Source: Neptuniibacter sp. (GTDB lineage Bacteria > Pseudomonadota > Gammaproteobacteria > Pseudomonadales > Balneatricaceae). From it: DNA of 33,501 nucleotides. The first letter of the stretch is position 1; the number at the start of each line of letters is the position of its first letter. A program made the translations under genes and the position numbers. Positions 25,972-32,508 of the stretch are shown here, one piece after another. The DNA lies in contig NZ_JAAEQH010000069.1 in NCBI RefSeq assembly GCF_024231755.1, forward strand, positions 1 to 33,501. Direction: 5' to 3'. The notes beneath the pieces were generated by a model, which worked only from the letters and a program-made list of their open reading frames with translations, was not told the DNA's origin and did not search any database.

Positions 25972-27187
25972 ACCGATCAATACACTGACAAAAAAGCTGA
26001 ACCCGCAACCATCCTGGCTGGAGAAACAGCTGCTACAAAAACTCAGACCTCTGCTGGATAAATCTTGCGGCACGTTACAGCTAACCCTGCCCAGTGGCTA
26101 TCAATGCAGATTAGGTAGTAATTCCCCTGTAGCTGATGTAAAGCTGCATAACTTCCGTCCGTTACTGCGGCTTTACATGGGCGGTATTAACGGCTGGTCT
26201 GAAAGTTATCTGGCCAAAGAGTGGGACAGTAACAATCTTACCGCTCTGGTGAAGTGGGCACTGACTTATGAAAAAGAGTTAGGATCTATCGCTAAAGCAA
26301 GTTTCCTAACAGAAACCCTGCACAACTTTTATCACTGGCAGCGAGATAACAGCCGTAAAGGCAGCCAGCGTAATATCGCAGCCCATTACGATCTTGGTAA
26401 TGATTTTTATAAACACTGGCTCGACGAAAGCATGACCTATTCAGCGGCACTCTATCAAAATGATAGTACGCCTCTGATTGAAGCTCAGAAAAATAAAAAT
26501 AGCCGCATTCTGGAACTGCTAGATGCAAAACCTGGTGAAAGAATTGTAGAGATTGGCTGTGGCTGGGGAGGCTTTGCTATTCAAGCCAGTCAGGACAACA
26601 ACCTGAATGTACATGGTGTCACCCTATCTAAAGAACAGCTAGCCTGGGCCAAAGATAAGGTGGATCAGGCGGAGCTTAATGAACAAGTCCATCTTAGCTT
26701 AACTGACTACCGTGACCTTAATCATCAATATGATGGCGTGGTCTCTATTGAGATGTTTGAGGCAGTCGGTGAGGCTCACTGGGATACCTACTTCCAGACT
26801 TTGAAAAAAGTACTGAAACCCGGTGGTAACGCCGTTCTTCAGGTGATTAGTATTGAGGATGAGCGTTTCCACAGCTACCGCAAACAGGCAGATTTTATCC
26901 AACGCTATGTTTTCCCCGGAGGCATGTTACCAAGTGTCGAAATTCTCCAGAAGAAAATAGCTGAACATGGCTTCAAGCTGAAACAGATGCAGCTGTTCGG
27001 CAAAGACTACGCTCGTACCCTCCGGGAATGGAGCCAAGCATTCGAAAACAGTTGGGAACAGATCCGTGAACAGGGATTTGATGAAAACTTCTATCGTCTG
27101 TGGCGTTACTATCTCGCTTATTGTGAAGGTGGATTTGAACAGGGATCAATCGATGTAGGGCTATATGTGCTCTGTCATGAAGACTAG
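25958..27187 (+). CDS. CFA-synthase-like SAM methyltransferase lacking the cyclopropane catalytic Cys and His
   Basis: A 409-residue enzyme that would methylate unsaturated phospholipid acyl chains at the membrane. The SAM motif VEIGCGWGGFAIQAS (near 195), GVTLSKEQLAWA, SIEMFEAVGEAHW and QRYVFPGGMLPS are family hallmarks. Against E. coli Cfa the motif YSCAYW becomes YSAALY (Cys139 to Ala) and LLHTIG becomes VLQVIS (His266 to Gln), while the Glu in MFEAVG and the Tyr in KDYARTL are kept. Loss of two bicarbonate-site residues suggests methylation without ring closure, as for UfaM of Rhodobacter. The ATG overlaps the DUF1365 stop by 14 bases with GGAG upstream. Confidence 0.93.
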   Translation: MKAYEPINTLTKKLNPQPSWLEKQLLQKLRPLLDKSCGTLQLTLPSGYQCRLGSNSPVADVKLHNFRPLLRLYMGGINGWSESYLAKEWDSNNLTALVKWALTYEKELGSIAKASFLTETLHNFYHWQRDNSRKGSQRNIAAHYDLGNDFYKHWLDESMTYSAALYQNDSTPLIEAQKNKNSRILELLDAKPGERIVEIGCGWGGFAIQASQDNNLNVHGVTLSKEQLAWAKDKVDQAELNEQVHLSLTDYRDLNHQYDGVVSIEMFEAVGEAHWDTYFQTLKKVLKPGGNAVLQVISIEDERFHSYRKQADFIQRYVFPGGMLPSVEILQKKIAEHGFKLKQMQLFGKDYARTLREWSQAFENSWEQIREQGFDENFYRLWRYYLAYCEGGFEQGSIDVGLYVLCHED

Positions 27188-27216
27188 AAATTGAATTAGA
27201 GACAACCATCCACAGG

Positions 27217-27239
27217 GCCCTCTTCAAGAGGGCATTTTT
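27217..27239 (+). terminator. Rho-independent terminator of the lipid-modification operon
   Basis: GCCCTC pairs with GAGGGC around TTCAA (the arms extend to eight pairs with a single-base loop), followed by ATTTTTA, 30 bases after the methyltransferase stop. Confidence 0.85.
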
Positions 27240-27335
27240 ATGCCAGAAATACTGAAGTAACGATGTGTAGTTCTTCTATAGGAGCGGCTAAGAGTTCAAT
27301 TAATAAAATCGATGCCAGAAGATCCGAGAAGACCA

Positions 27336-27752
27336 TTAGTGTGAAAGCTTACAACGAAGTTTACCTATTATGCAGCCAAGAACAGGCAACCTTTGCATCA
27401 GCTCAGATGCATCCCAATAATCATGGTGCAAAGTAATTAAGCCTTGGCTGTCGGCTTCAAGACGGCTTGTACCTTCAACGCTAAACTCACCAGTCATTTT
27501 ACTATTCGCAGTAAAGGTCCAGCGAATAAAAGCAGAAAGATCATCCTGCATAGATTGATGAATAGTGAAACGAACGGTAGGAAGCTTCTCGAACATATCC
27601 GCCATGATGGCCAGAAAAGCCTGCTGTGAATGGGTATGATTGAACGGATCACGGAACTCCAGGGTATCTGCAGTCACTGTTTCCAGACTCTGTAGATTAT
27701 TCCGGTCCAGCTTTTCAAGCACGTTGATGTAGTTTTCCAGCCAATTATCCAT
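27336..27752 (-). CDS. NTF2-like (SnoaL-type) small protein
   Basis: A 138-residue cone-fold protein of the nuclear transport factor 2-like group: an N-terminal helix (WLENYINVLEKLDRNNLQSLETVTADTLEFRDPFNHTHSQQAFLAIMADMF) then curved strands (FTIHQSMQDDLSAFIRWTFTA, FSVEGTSRLEADSQGLITLHHDYWDAS). Such proteins bind or isomerise small hydrophobic molecules, or act as subunits; the ligand here is unknown. It is the last gene of the five-gene operon, and its ATG overlaps the SDR stop by eight bases (ATGGATAA), so the two are probably made together. Confidence 0.85.
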   Translation of the reverse strand: MDNWLENYINVLEKLDRNNLQSLETVTADTLEFRDPFNHTHSQQAFLAIMADMFEKLPTVRFTIHQSMQDDLSAFIRWTFTANSKMTGEFSVEGTSRLEADSQGLITLHHDYWDASELMQRLPVLGCIIGKLRCKLSH

Positions 27753-28557
27753 GCTTATCTACCGCTTCAGTTTCAGGTTCAACTTTGACGCTTTTCTCAA
27801 GCAAACCAAAGTACCAACTGTAGGGTAGGAGCCGCAGGAACTTCAACAGGTAGACAAAACGTTTTGGAAAGCAGATCTCAAATCGTCTACCGAGCAATCC
27901 ATTCAGGATCTCGACGGCAGCCTCTTCAGGCTCCATTAAAGCAGGCATTTTGAAATCGTTTTTATCGGTTAGCGGCGTGCGCACAAATCCCGGATTGATC
28001 ACCTGTAATTTAATATCAGTGCCTTTTAAGTCAAGGCGAAGCGCCTCGCAGAGATTAATCAGAGCAGCCTTACTTGCACCATAAGCTGCAGCCGTCGGTA
28101 AACCACGATAACCGGCAACGGACGCCATTACCGCCAGTTGACCAGAATTACGCTTAATAAAGCGTTTCAACACAGGATCAATGCAGTTGATTGTTCCCTG
28201 AAGATTGGTCCGCAAAAGCTTGCTACAACGCTCTGCACTAAATTCATGTGCAGGAAAAGGATCATGAGTGCCGGCATTTAGAATAACCAGATCAGGCACG
28301 CCATGCCCTTGATCCCAACTGAGCATCATGTCATCGATCTGTCTCGGGTCAGTGATATCCATGGGAATAGGCACGATCAAACCCAATTCATTACAACAAC
28401 TATTCTTTAAATTATTTAGTTCAGAAGAGTTTCTAGCTGAAGCGTAAACAGTCAGCCCATAATGGCAGAGCAGTTTTGCAACGGATTCGCCAATTCCCCT
28501 ACCCGCACCGGTGATCCATGCAGTTTTCCAAGGCAAAGATGAAGGTATGTTACGCAT
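27745..28557 (-). CDS. Short-chain dehydrogenase/reductase
   Basis: A 270-residue classical SDR using NAD(P)H. The cofactor motif TGAGRGIGESVAKLL is at residues 16-30, NAG at NAGTHDPF, the catalytic Ser in AVMASVAGYRG, and YGASK supplies Tyr and Lys. The C-terminus adds a hydrophobic, basic segment (FEICFPKRFVYLLKFLRLLPYSWYFGLLEKS) that may touch the membrane, as in lipid-acting SDRs. Two ATGs in a row begin the frame; GGGGG sits best for the second (28557). It follows the DUF3833 gene by about nine bases. Substrate unknown; a membrane lipid oxo or hydroxy group fits context. Confidence 0.92.
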   Translation of the reverse strand: MRNIPSSLPWKTAWITGAGRGIGESVAKLLCHYGLTVYASARNSSELNNLKNSCCNELGLIVPIPMDITDPRQIDDMMLSWDQGHGVPDLVILNAGTHDPFPAHEFSAERCSKLLRTNLQGTINCIDPVLKRFIKRNSGQLAVMASVAGYRGLPTAAAYGASKAALINLCEALRLDLKGTDIKLQVINPGFVRTPLTDKNDFKMPALMEPEEAAVEILNGLLGRRFEICFPKRFVYLLKFLRLLPYSWYFGLLEKSVKVEPETEAVDKHG

Positions 28558-28566
28558 CATATCCCC

Positions 28567-29133
28567 CTACAAACCGCAACCAGGGGTTAATGACCGGTGT
28601 GGAGTATCTGAAACCTTACGGATGTAGAGTGTAATCTGTCCGACTTCTAAACCGAATTTATGCATACTTGCCCGATTAATTAAGTTGTTTTCATCAACCA
28701 GATACATCCAGTCATTTAAGCCAATATTCCAGTTCTTCTCGCCAATGGGAATCGACAGCTGATACTTCCAGTTCAGAGCATTACCGGATACCTCACCCTG
28801 TGCTTCACCAATGACATCACCGGCACGCCCAGTATAGTGAGTGCCTGACTTTTGTAACTGCCAGCAGCGGTGCTGCTCTTCACCGTCAGCAAAGTAAAAG
28901 AGTTCGTCCAGAACACCTTGATCATCTCGCCACTGACCGAGAATATCCGCCTTAAAACGCCGTTTAACCCTGCCTTTGTAATCCTGAACAATGCCATAGG
29001 CTTCCAGATGACCATTAAAAAAACGGCTAAGATCCAACTCCGGTTGAGTATCCCGGTACTCATCTATGGTCACTGAACAGCCAAATAAAAAAGGGAAAAA
29101 TGACATAACCAACACCCTACTCAGTAACTTCAT
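28567..29133 (-). CDS. DUF3833 lipoprotein
   Basis: A 188-residue predicted outer- or inner-membrane lipoprotein. The start chosen is the ATG at 29133 (GGGAG seven bases upstream), which gives a lipoprotein signal MKLLSRVLVMSFFPFLFGC with lipobox LFGC; the frame itself extends further upstream without support. The mature part reads as a beta-rich barrel-like domain (FFNGHLEAYGIVQDYKGRVKRRFKADILGQW, YTGRAGDVIGEAQGEVSGNALNWKYQLSIPIG), typical of DUF3833. It overlaps the chalcone-isomerase-like gene by 17 bases. A lipid carrier role is plausible but unproven. Confidence 0.88.
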   Translation of the reverse strand: MKLLSRVLVMSFFPFLFGCSVTIDEYRDTQPELDLSRFFNGHLEAYGIVQDYKGRVKRRFKADILGQWRDDQGVLDELFYFADGEEQHRCWQLQKSGTHYTGRAGDVIGEAQGEVSGNALNWKYQLSIPIGEKNWNIGLNDWMYLVDENNLINRASMHKFGLEVGQITLYIRKVSDTPHRSLTPGCGL

Positions 29134-29632
29134 CTTTAAACTCCCCGCGAAGCTTTCGTGCCAAATTAGGATATTCTCCCTGGTCCGAAAGCCAGATCTG
29201 AATAAAAGCATGGGAAAACTGTGGGTCATCAAGTGAACCGATCCACTCGCGGTTATAGTAGAAGTGACCCGAGGCTTCCTGATCAATCCAGAAAGTCAGT
29301 TCATCTCCTTTTTTGATTTGAGGCCAGATTTTTTCTAACCGAGCTATCCAAAGAGGGATCTTCTCGCTGTTGGCAAAAGTGCGAATCTGATTTCGCGTCT
29401 CATCCACCAGCTCATCCCGGCTGATATTTCGTTTATATAAAATCTGCAGCAGCATGGGACTGTTTAATCCATGGAACACTCCATCTGGGGTAGAAAGCTC
29501 CGCCTGATAGATATCAAACCAGAGCACCTGCAGGTCTGCTTTACCAACAGCTACCCAGTTCTGTGGAAGTTGCTTTGCCTGCAACGAATGAGGAGCCAAT
29601 AGGCATACCAGGAGGATCAGCTTTTGAAGCAT
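29117..29632 (-). CDS. Periplasmic chalcone-isomerase-like protein
   Basis: A 171-residue secreted protein of the bacterial chalcone isomerase-like family, a fold related to plant fatty-acid-binding proteins. MLQKLILLVCLLAPHSLQA is a signal peptide. The mature segment QNWVAVGKADLQVLWFDIYQAELSTPDGVF and MLLQILYKRNISRDELVDETRNQI are characteristic. GGAGGA six bases upstream of the ATG at 29632 sets the start inside the end of the DUF2878 gene (16-base overlap); the frame opens earlier at 29689. With a lipoprotein and membrane protein next to it, fatty-acid binding or transfer in the periplasm is a fair inference. Confidence 0.87.
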   Translation of the reverse strand: MLQKLILLVCLLAPHSLQAKQLPQNWVAVGKADLQVLWFDIYQAELSTPDGVFHGLNSPMLLQILYKRNISRDELVDETRNQIRTFANSEKIPLWIARLEKIWPQIKKGDELTFWIDQEASGHFYYNREWIGSLDDPQFSHAFIQIWLSDQGEYPNLARKLRGEFKDEVTE

Positions 29633-30168
29633 AAATATTCCTCCAGATTGGAACTGATCCATAACAGCAAAGGAAACATGACCGCCCATATAAGCGCTAA
29701 AATCAGCGCACTGGTCAACGCAGGTAGGATTAGCTGAACAGCCCCAAAGTTAGCCGCAGCCATATAAGCCATACTGCCAGCAACGGCACCTACTGGAATG
29801 CTTAAAAATAGTTTCCCGGAAAAAAAAGCCAGACTTGACCGCAACGTGCAACAAAAACCGATCCAGAGGAAGATTAACCAGAGCGGAGTAATTCCCTGTA
29901 CTTTCTCAAACTGGAAAAAACCAAGCAGTGTTAAAGCACAATCAATGCTGTACCCCAATATTGCTGTGATAAATACGACCTGGACTTCAACCAAGGGGGT
30001 TGAGTGAAATAAGAAGTGGACCAGCAATAAAAAAATCACAGCAATCAACACGCTGTTGCCAAGCAAAATACAACACGCCCAGAGCAGATTAAAACCGATT
30101 AGGTTGCACCAGAAATTTTGTGATTTACCAGAACCGATAAGATCAACAAAAGCCTTACCCAAATACAT
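29617..30168 (-). CDS. DUF2878 membrane protein
   Basis: A 183-residue integral membrane protein, probably five or six segments: around residues 16-50 (GFNLLWACCILLGNSVLIAVIFLLLVHFLF), 58-80, 92-110, 118-140 and 148-172. The DUF2878 family is seen beside DUF3833 and chalcone-isomerase-like genes in light or singlet-oxygen clusters. GGAGG six bases upstream favours the ATG at 30168 over the frame's first ATG at 30189. It is the first gene of a five-gene operon, behind an ECF-type promoter. Function unknown. Confidence 0.86.
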   Translation of the reverse strand: MYLGKAFVDLIGSGKSQNFWCNLIGFNLLWACCILLGNSVLIAVIFLLLVHFLFHSTPLVEVQVVFITAILGYSIDCALTLLGFFQFEKVQGITPLWLIFLWIGFCCTLRSSLAFFSGKLFLSIPVGAVAGSMAYMAAANFGAVQLILPALTSALILALIWAVMFPLLLWISSNLEEYLCFKS

Positions 30169-30188
30169 ATATACCTCCCGTAAGAACA

Positions 30189-30216
30189 TATACGGAAGGT
30201 AATTGAGATCAGATCA
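30189..30216 (-). promoter_or_regulatory. ECF-type promoter for the DUF2878-NTF2 operon
   Basis: Minus-strand TGATCT (30216-30211), 16 bases, then CGTATA (30194-30189). It matches the two divergent promoters at 23678-23757 in sequence and spacing. The -35 includes the stop codon of the LysR gene upstream, and the leader to 30168 would be about 12 bases with GGAGG inside it. Confidence 0.6.
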
Positions 30217-31047
30217 ATGGGAGAAAAGCTGAGAGAGATTGCCAATCCCTTCAGAGAGAGGGCTATCCTTTCGATAAACTAATGATAATTGAACATATGC
30301 CTGCCCATGACTCACCGGCTGCATCGCTAATGCTTTTTCGTAGCGACTGCCGACCACCATGTTCTGACCCATGATAGTGTATCCCAGGCCTGCAGCTATA
30401 CAGCCAAGAATACCGTCAGCGCTACTCATCACCATCAAATCTTCACCACCACGCCCTACTTCCTGCTGCCAGAGCAACGCTCGCTTGCGATAACCACAAC
30501 CCTCCTCACGAACAAACATCACCTGCTCGTAATTATCATCATGTGGCGTAACCATAACCAGCTGCTCTTTAATAATGGGAATTACAATCAGCTCTTCATG
30601 ATCAGGAGCATTCCCCAAAGTAGCGCAGTCAACCTTATTATCAAGAACCGCCTGTACCAGATTATCACTGGTGTCCGTAAATATTTTCAGATGAATTTCC
30701 GGGTGTTTCTGCTTTAGCTGCTTAAGCACCATCGGCATATGCACAGCAGCAAAAGTTTCAGGCATTCCAATGCGCAGATCGTAACTACCTTTATTACTTA
30801 AAATAGCGGCTGTAGCCTGGTACTCAAGCTGGATAATCTGGCAGGCATACTGGTATAACTGCTGGCCACTCGGCGTCAGCTGCAGTTTCCTCCCCACTAA
30901 ATTAAAGAGCTTGGTATCCAGCTCATCTTCCAACTTTTTTACACGGTTCGTGATATTAGATTGCACCGTATGCAACTTTTCAGCAGCACCCCGAATACCA
31001 TCCTCATCAACCACCGCTTTAAAAGTTTTTAATCCGATAATCTCCAT
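30214..31047 (-). CDS. LysR-family transcriptional regulator
   Basis: A 277-residue regulator. The N-terminal winged helix-turn-helix (residues 2-60; LKTFKAVVDEDGIRGAAEKLHTVQSNITNRVKKLEDELDTKLFNLVGR) is followed by a LysR substrate-binding domain (about 90-275; LRIGMPETFAAVHMPMVLKQLKQKHPEIHLKIFTD). It is divergent from the MFS transporter gene, which it most likely controls in response to a transported compound. Its stop overlaps the -35 of the next operon, so some read-through from this gene into the DUF2878 operon is possible. Confidence 0.93.
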   Translation of the reverse strand: MEIIGLKTFKAVVDEDGIRGAAEKLHTVQSNITNRVKKLEDELDTKLFNLVGRKLQLTPSGQQLYQYACQIIQLEYQATAAILSNKGSYDLRIGMPETFAAVHMPMVLKQLKQKHPEIHLKIFTDTSDNLVQAVLDNKVDCATLGNAPDHEELIVIPIIKEQLVMVTPHDDNYEQVMFVREEGCGYRKRALLWQQEVGRGGEDLMVMSSADGILGCIAAGLGYTIMGQNMVVGSRYEKALAMQPVSHGQAYVQLSLVYRKDSPLSEGIGNLSQLFSH

Positions 31048-31074
31048 AAACTTCTCTTATAGTGAAGCTTTTAT

Positions 31075-31097
31075 TCTTAAACATTCAATTTTTAAGA
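31075..31097. promoter_or_regulatory. Inverted repeat between LysR and MFS genes, probable LysR site
   Basis: TCTTAAA (31075-31081) and TTTAAGA (31091-31097) form a seven-base inverted repeat with a nine-base spacer and satisfy the T-N11-A rule of LysR sites. It sits between the divergent starts at 31047 and 31153. Confidence 0.5.
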
Positions 31098-31152
31098 TTA
31101 GCAAAAAACACTAAAATGAGTGAACTGTTATTCAATAAATCGAGAAAACTTT

Positions 31153-32343
31153 ATGCTGAGCTCTCTCACAAAAAGCCGCGTTTACCTAGCGGGCATCTGT
31201 AGTCTGATTGTGACTGTAGGCGTAGCTCGTTTTGCATATACACCTCTTCTACCGGTTATGCAGGAAGCCACAGGGCTGACTGAGTCTGAGAGCGGCTGGC
31301 TCGCTACCAGTATCTATATGGGTTACATGCTTGGCGTATTGATTACAGCCAATCTGAATAACCTTAATTACAAATATCTGCTGCTGCGTCTCTACTTGAT
31401 ACTCAGTATTGTCACCTCTGCCGCAATGGCGATAACCACCGATATATGGGTTTGGGCAGTACTTCGCTTTATTGCCGGGGTCTGTGGCTCTGGAGGTCTT
31501 ATCATCGCTTCGGGCCTGATCCTGAAATGGCTGGTACATAATAACCATCGCGCAGAACTTGGCATTCACTTCTGTGGTATTGGCCTGAGTATCATGTCGG
31601 CAGCGCTTCTGGTTGAAGTGATGCTGCAACTCTCTGCTTCTTGGCAGCAACAGTGGTTCGCCTTTGCGGTTATGGCGGCGGTTATTGCTCTTCCTGTCTG
31701 GCTGTGGATGCCTCATCCAGAAACTGATGCCCATGCTGGAGCTCAAATCAAAGATAACCCACCGGGCAAAACGTTTACGTTATTGATGCTCCTGGCATAT
31801 TTCTGTGCAGGTTATGGCTATGTAGTAAGCGCAACATTCATTGTGGACATTGTCGAAAGGATAGAAAGCCTACAAGGACTGGGGCCACTCTCTTTTGTTC
31901 TTGTTGGCATAGGGGCAACCCCTGCAGTTCTTATCTGGGATAGGGTTGCTCGTAAAGTAGGTTACCTGAAAGCCTTGTTGGCTACCTATTCTCTGAATGT
32001 GGTTGGGATATTACTGCCTGCTCTGAGTGATTCTTTAATTGTTATTATCTTGAGTACAGTCTTGTTTGGAGGGACTTTTGTTGCCTGCGTAAGCCTCGTA
32101 CTGACACTGGCGGGCAAGTTTTTCCCCAGCAATCCAGCCAAGTTTATGGGAAAAATGACCCTTGCTTATGGTGTGTCTCAGATACTTGCTCCGGTTATAA
32201 CAGGTTATCTCGCGGAAGAATTTGGCAACTATAATCTTGGGCTATACCTTGCTGCAGGCAGCATGATCATAGGTTCTTTATTGATACTTGGATTGATTCT
32301 GCTTAAACAGAATAATGAGAGTCAAAGAGCTCTAAACCTCTAA
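31153..32343 (+). CDS. MFS transporter, YbfB/YjiJ-type
   Basis: A 396-residue major facilitator with about twelve membrane segments. The N-terminal VGVARFAYTPLLPVMQEATGLTESESGWLATSIYMGYMLG is the hallmark of the YbfB/YjiJ (MFS_4) group. The loop near residue 200 (HPETDAHAGAQIKDNPPGK) is the cytosolic centre. The frame opens at a GTG at 31120, but GAGA before the ATG at 31153 and the family N-terminus favour the latter. It is divergent from a LysR gene. Export or uptake of a small organic compound is likely; the substrate is unknown. Confidence 0.9.
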   Translation: MLSSLTKSRVYLAGICSLIVTVGVARFAYTPLLPVMQEATGLTESESGWLATSIYMGYMLGVLITANLNNLNYKYLLLRLYLILSIVTSAAMAITTDIWVWAVLRFIAGVCGSGGLIIASGLILKWLVHNNHRAELGIHFCGIGLSIMSAALLVEVMLQLSASWQQQWFAFAVMAAVIALPVWLWMPHPETDAHAGAQIKDNPPGKTFTLLMLLAYFCAGYGYVVSATFIVDIVERIESLQGLGPLSFVLVGIGATPAVLIWDRVARKVGYLKALLATYSLNVVGILLPALSDSLIVIILSTVLFGGTFVACVSLVLTLAGKFFPSNPAKFMGKMTLAYGVSQILAPVITGYLAEEFGNYNLGLYLAAGSMIIGSLLILGLILLKQNNESQRALNL

Positions 32344-32392
32344 AGCATAAGAACGCTATAAATCTACATATGACACTTTGTAATCAGCAACA

Positions 32393-32423
32393 TTGGGAGC
32401 ATGCTATAAATTAGCGCTCCCAA
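32393..32423. terminator. Strong hairpin between the MFS and metalloprotease genes
   Basis: TTGGGAGC and GCTCCCAA (eight pairs) plus an inner GCTA/TAGC separated by a two-base bulge form a stable hairpin with loop TAAAT. It lies between convergent genes, but neither strand has a T-run, so it may act as a bidirectional barrier or RNA stabiliser. Confidence 0.45.
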
Positions 32424-32508
32424 AGCGCTGAGTGAAGCTGAAAGTCATTATCTCGAAATTGCGTCGTTTCAGGACTTTCAGGCTGTAACTAAACTTATTT
32501 TCTGGCCT

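Noticed and set aside
29134-29286. Longer N-terminus for the DUF3833 protein
   Set aside because: It would place a lipoprotein signal internally and overlap far into the chalcone-isomerase-like gene; the ATG at 29133 has a GGGAG site and an immediate lipobox signal.
29633-29689. Longer N-terminus for the chalcone-isomerase-like protein
   Set aside because: It would bury the signal peptide; GGAGGA before the ATG at 29632 decides.
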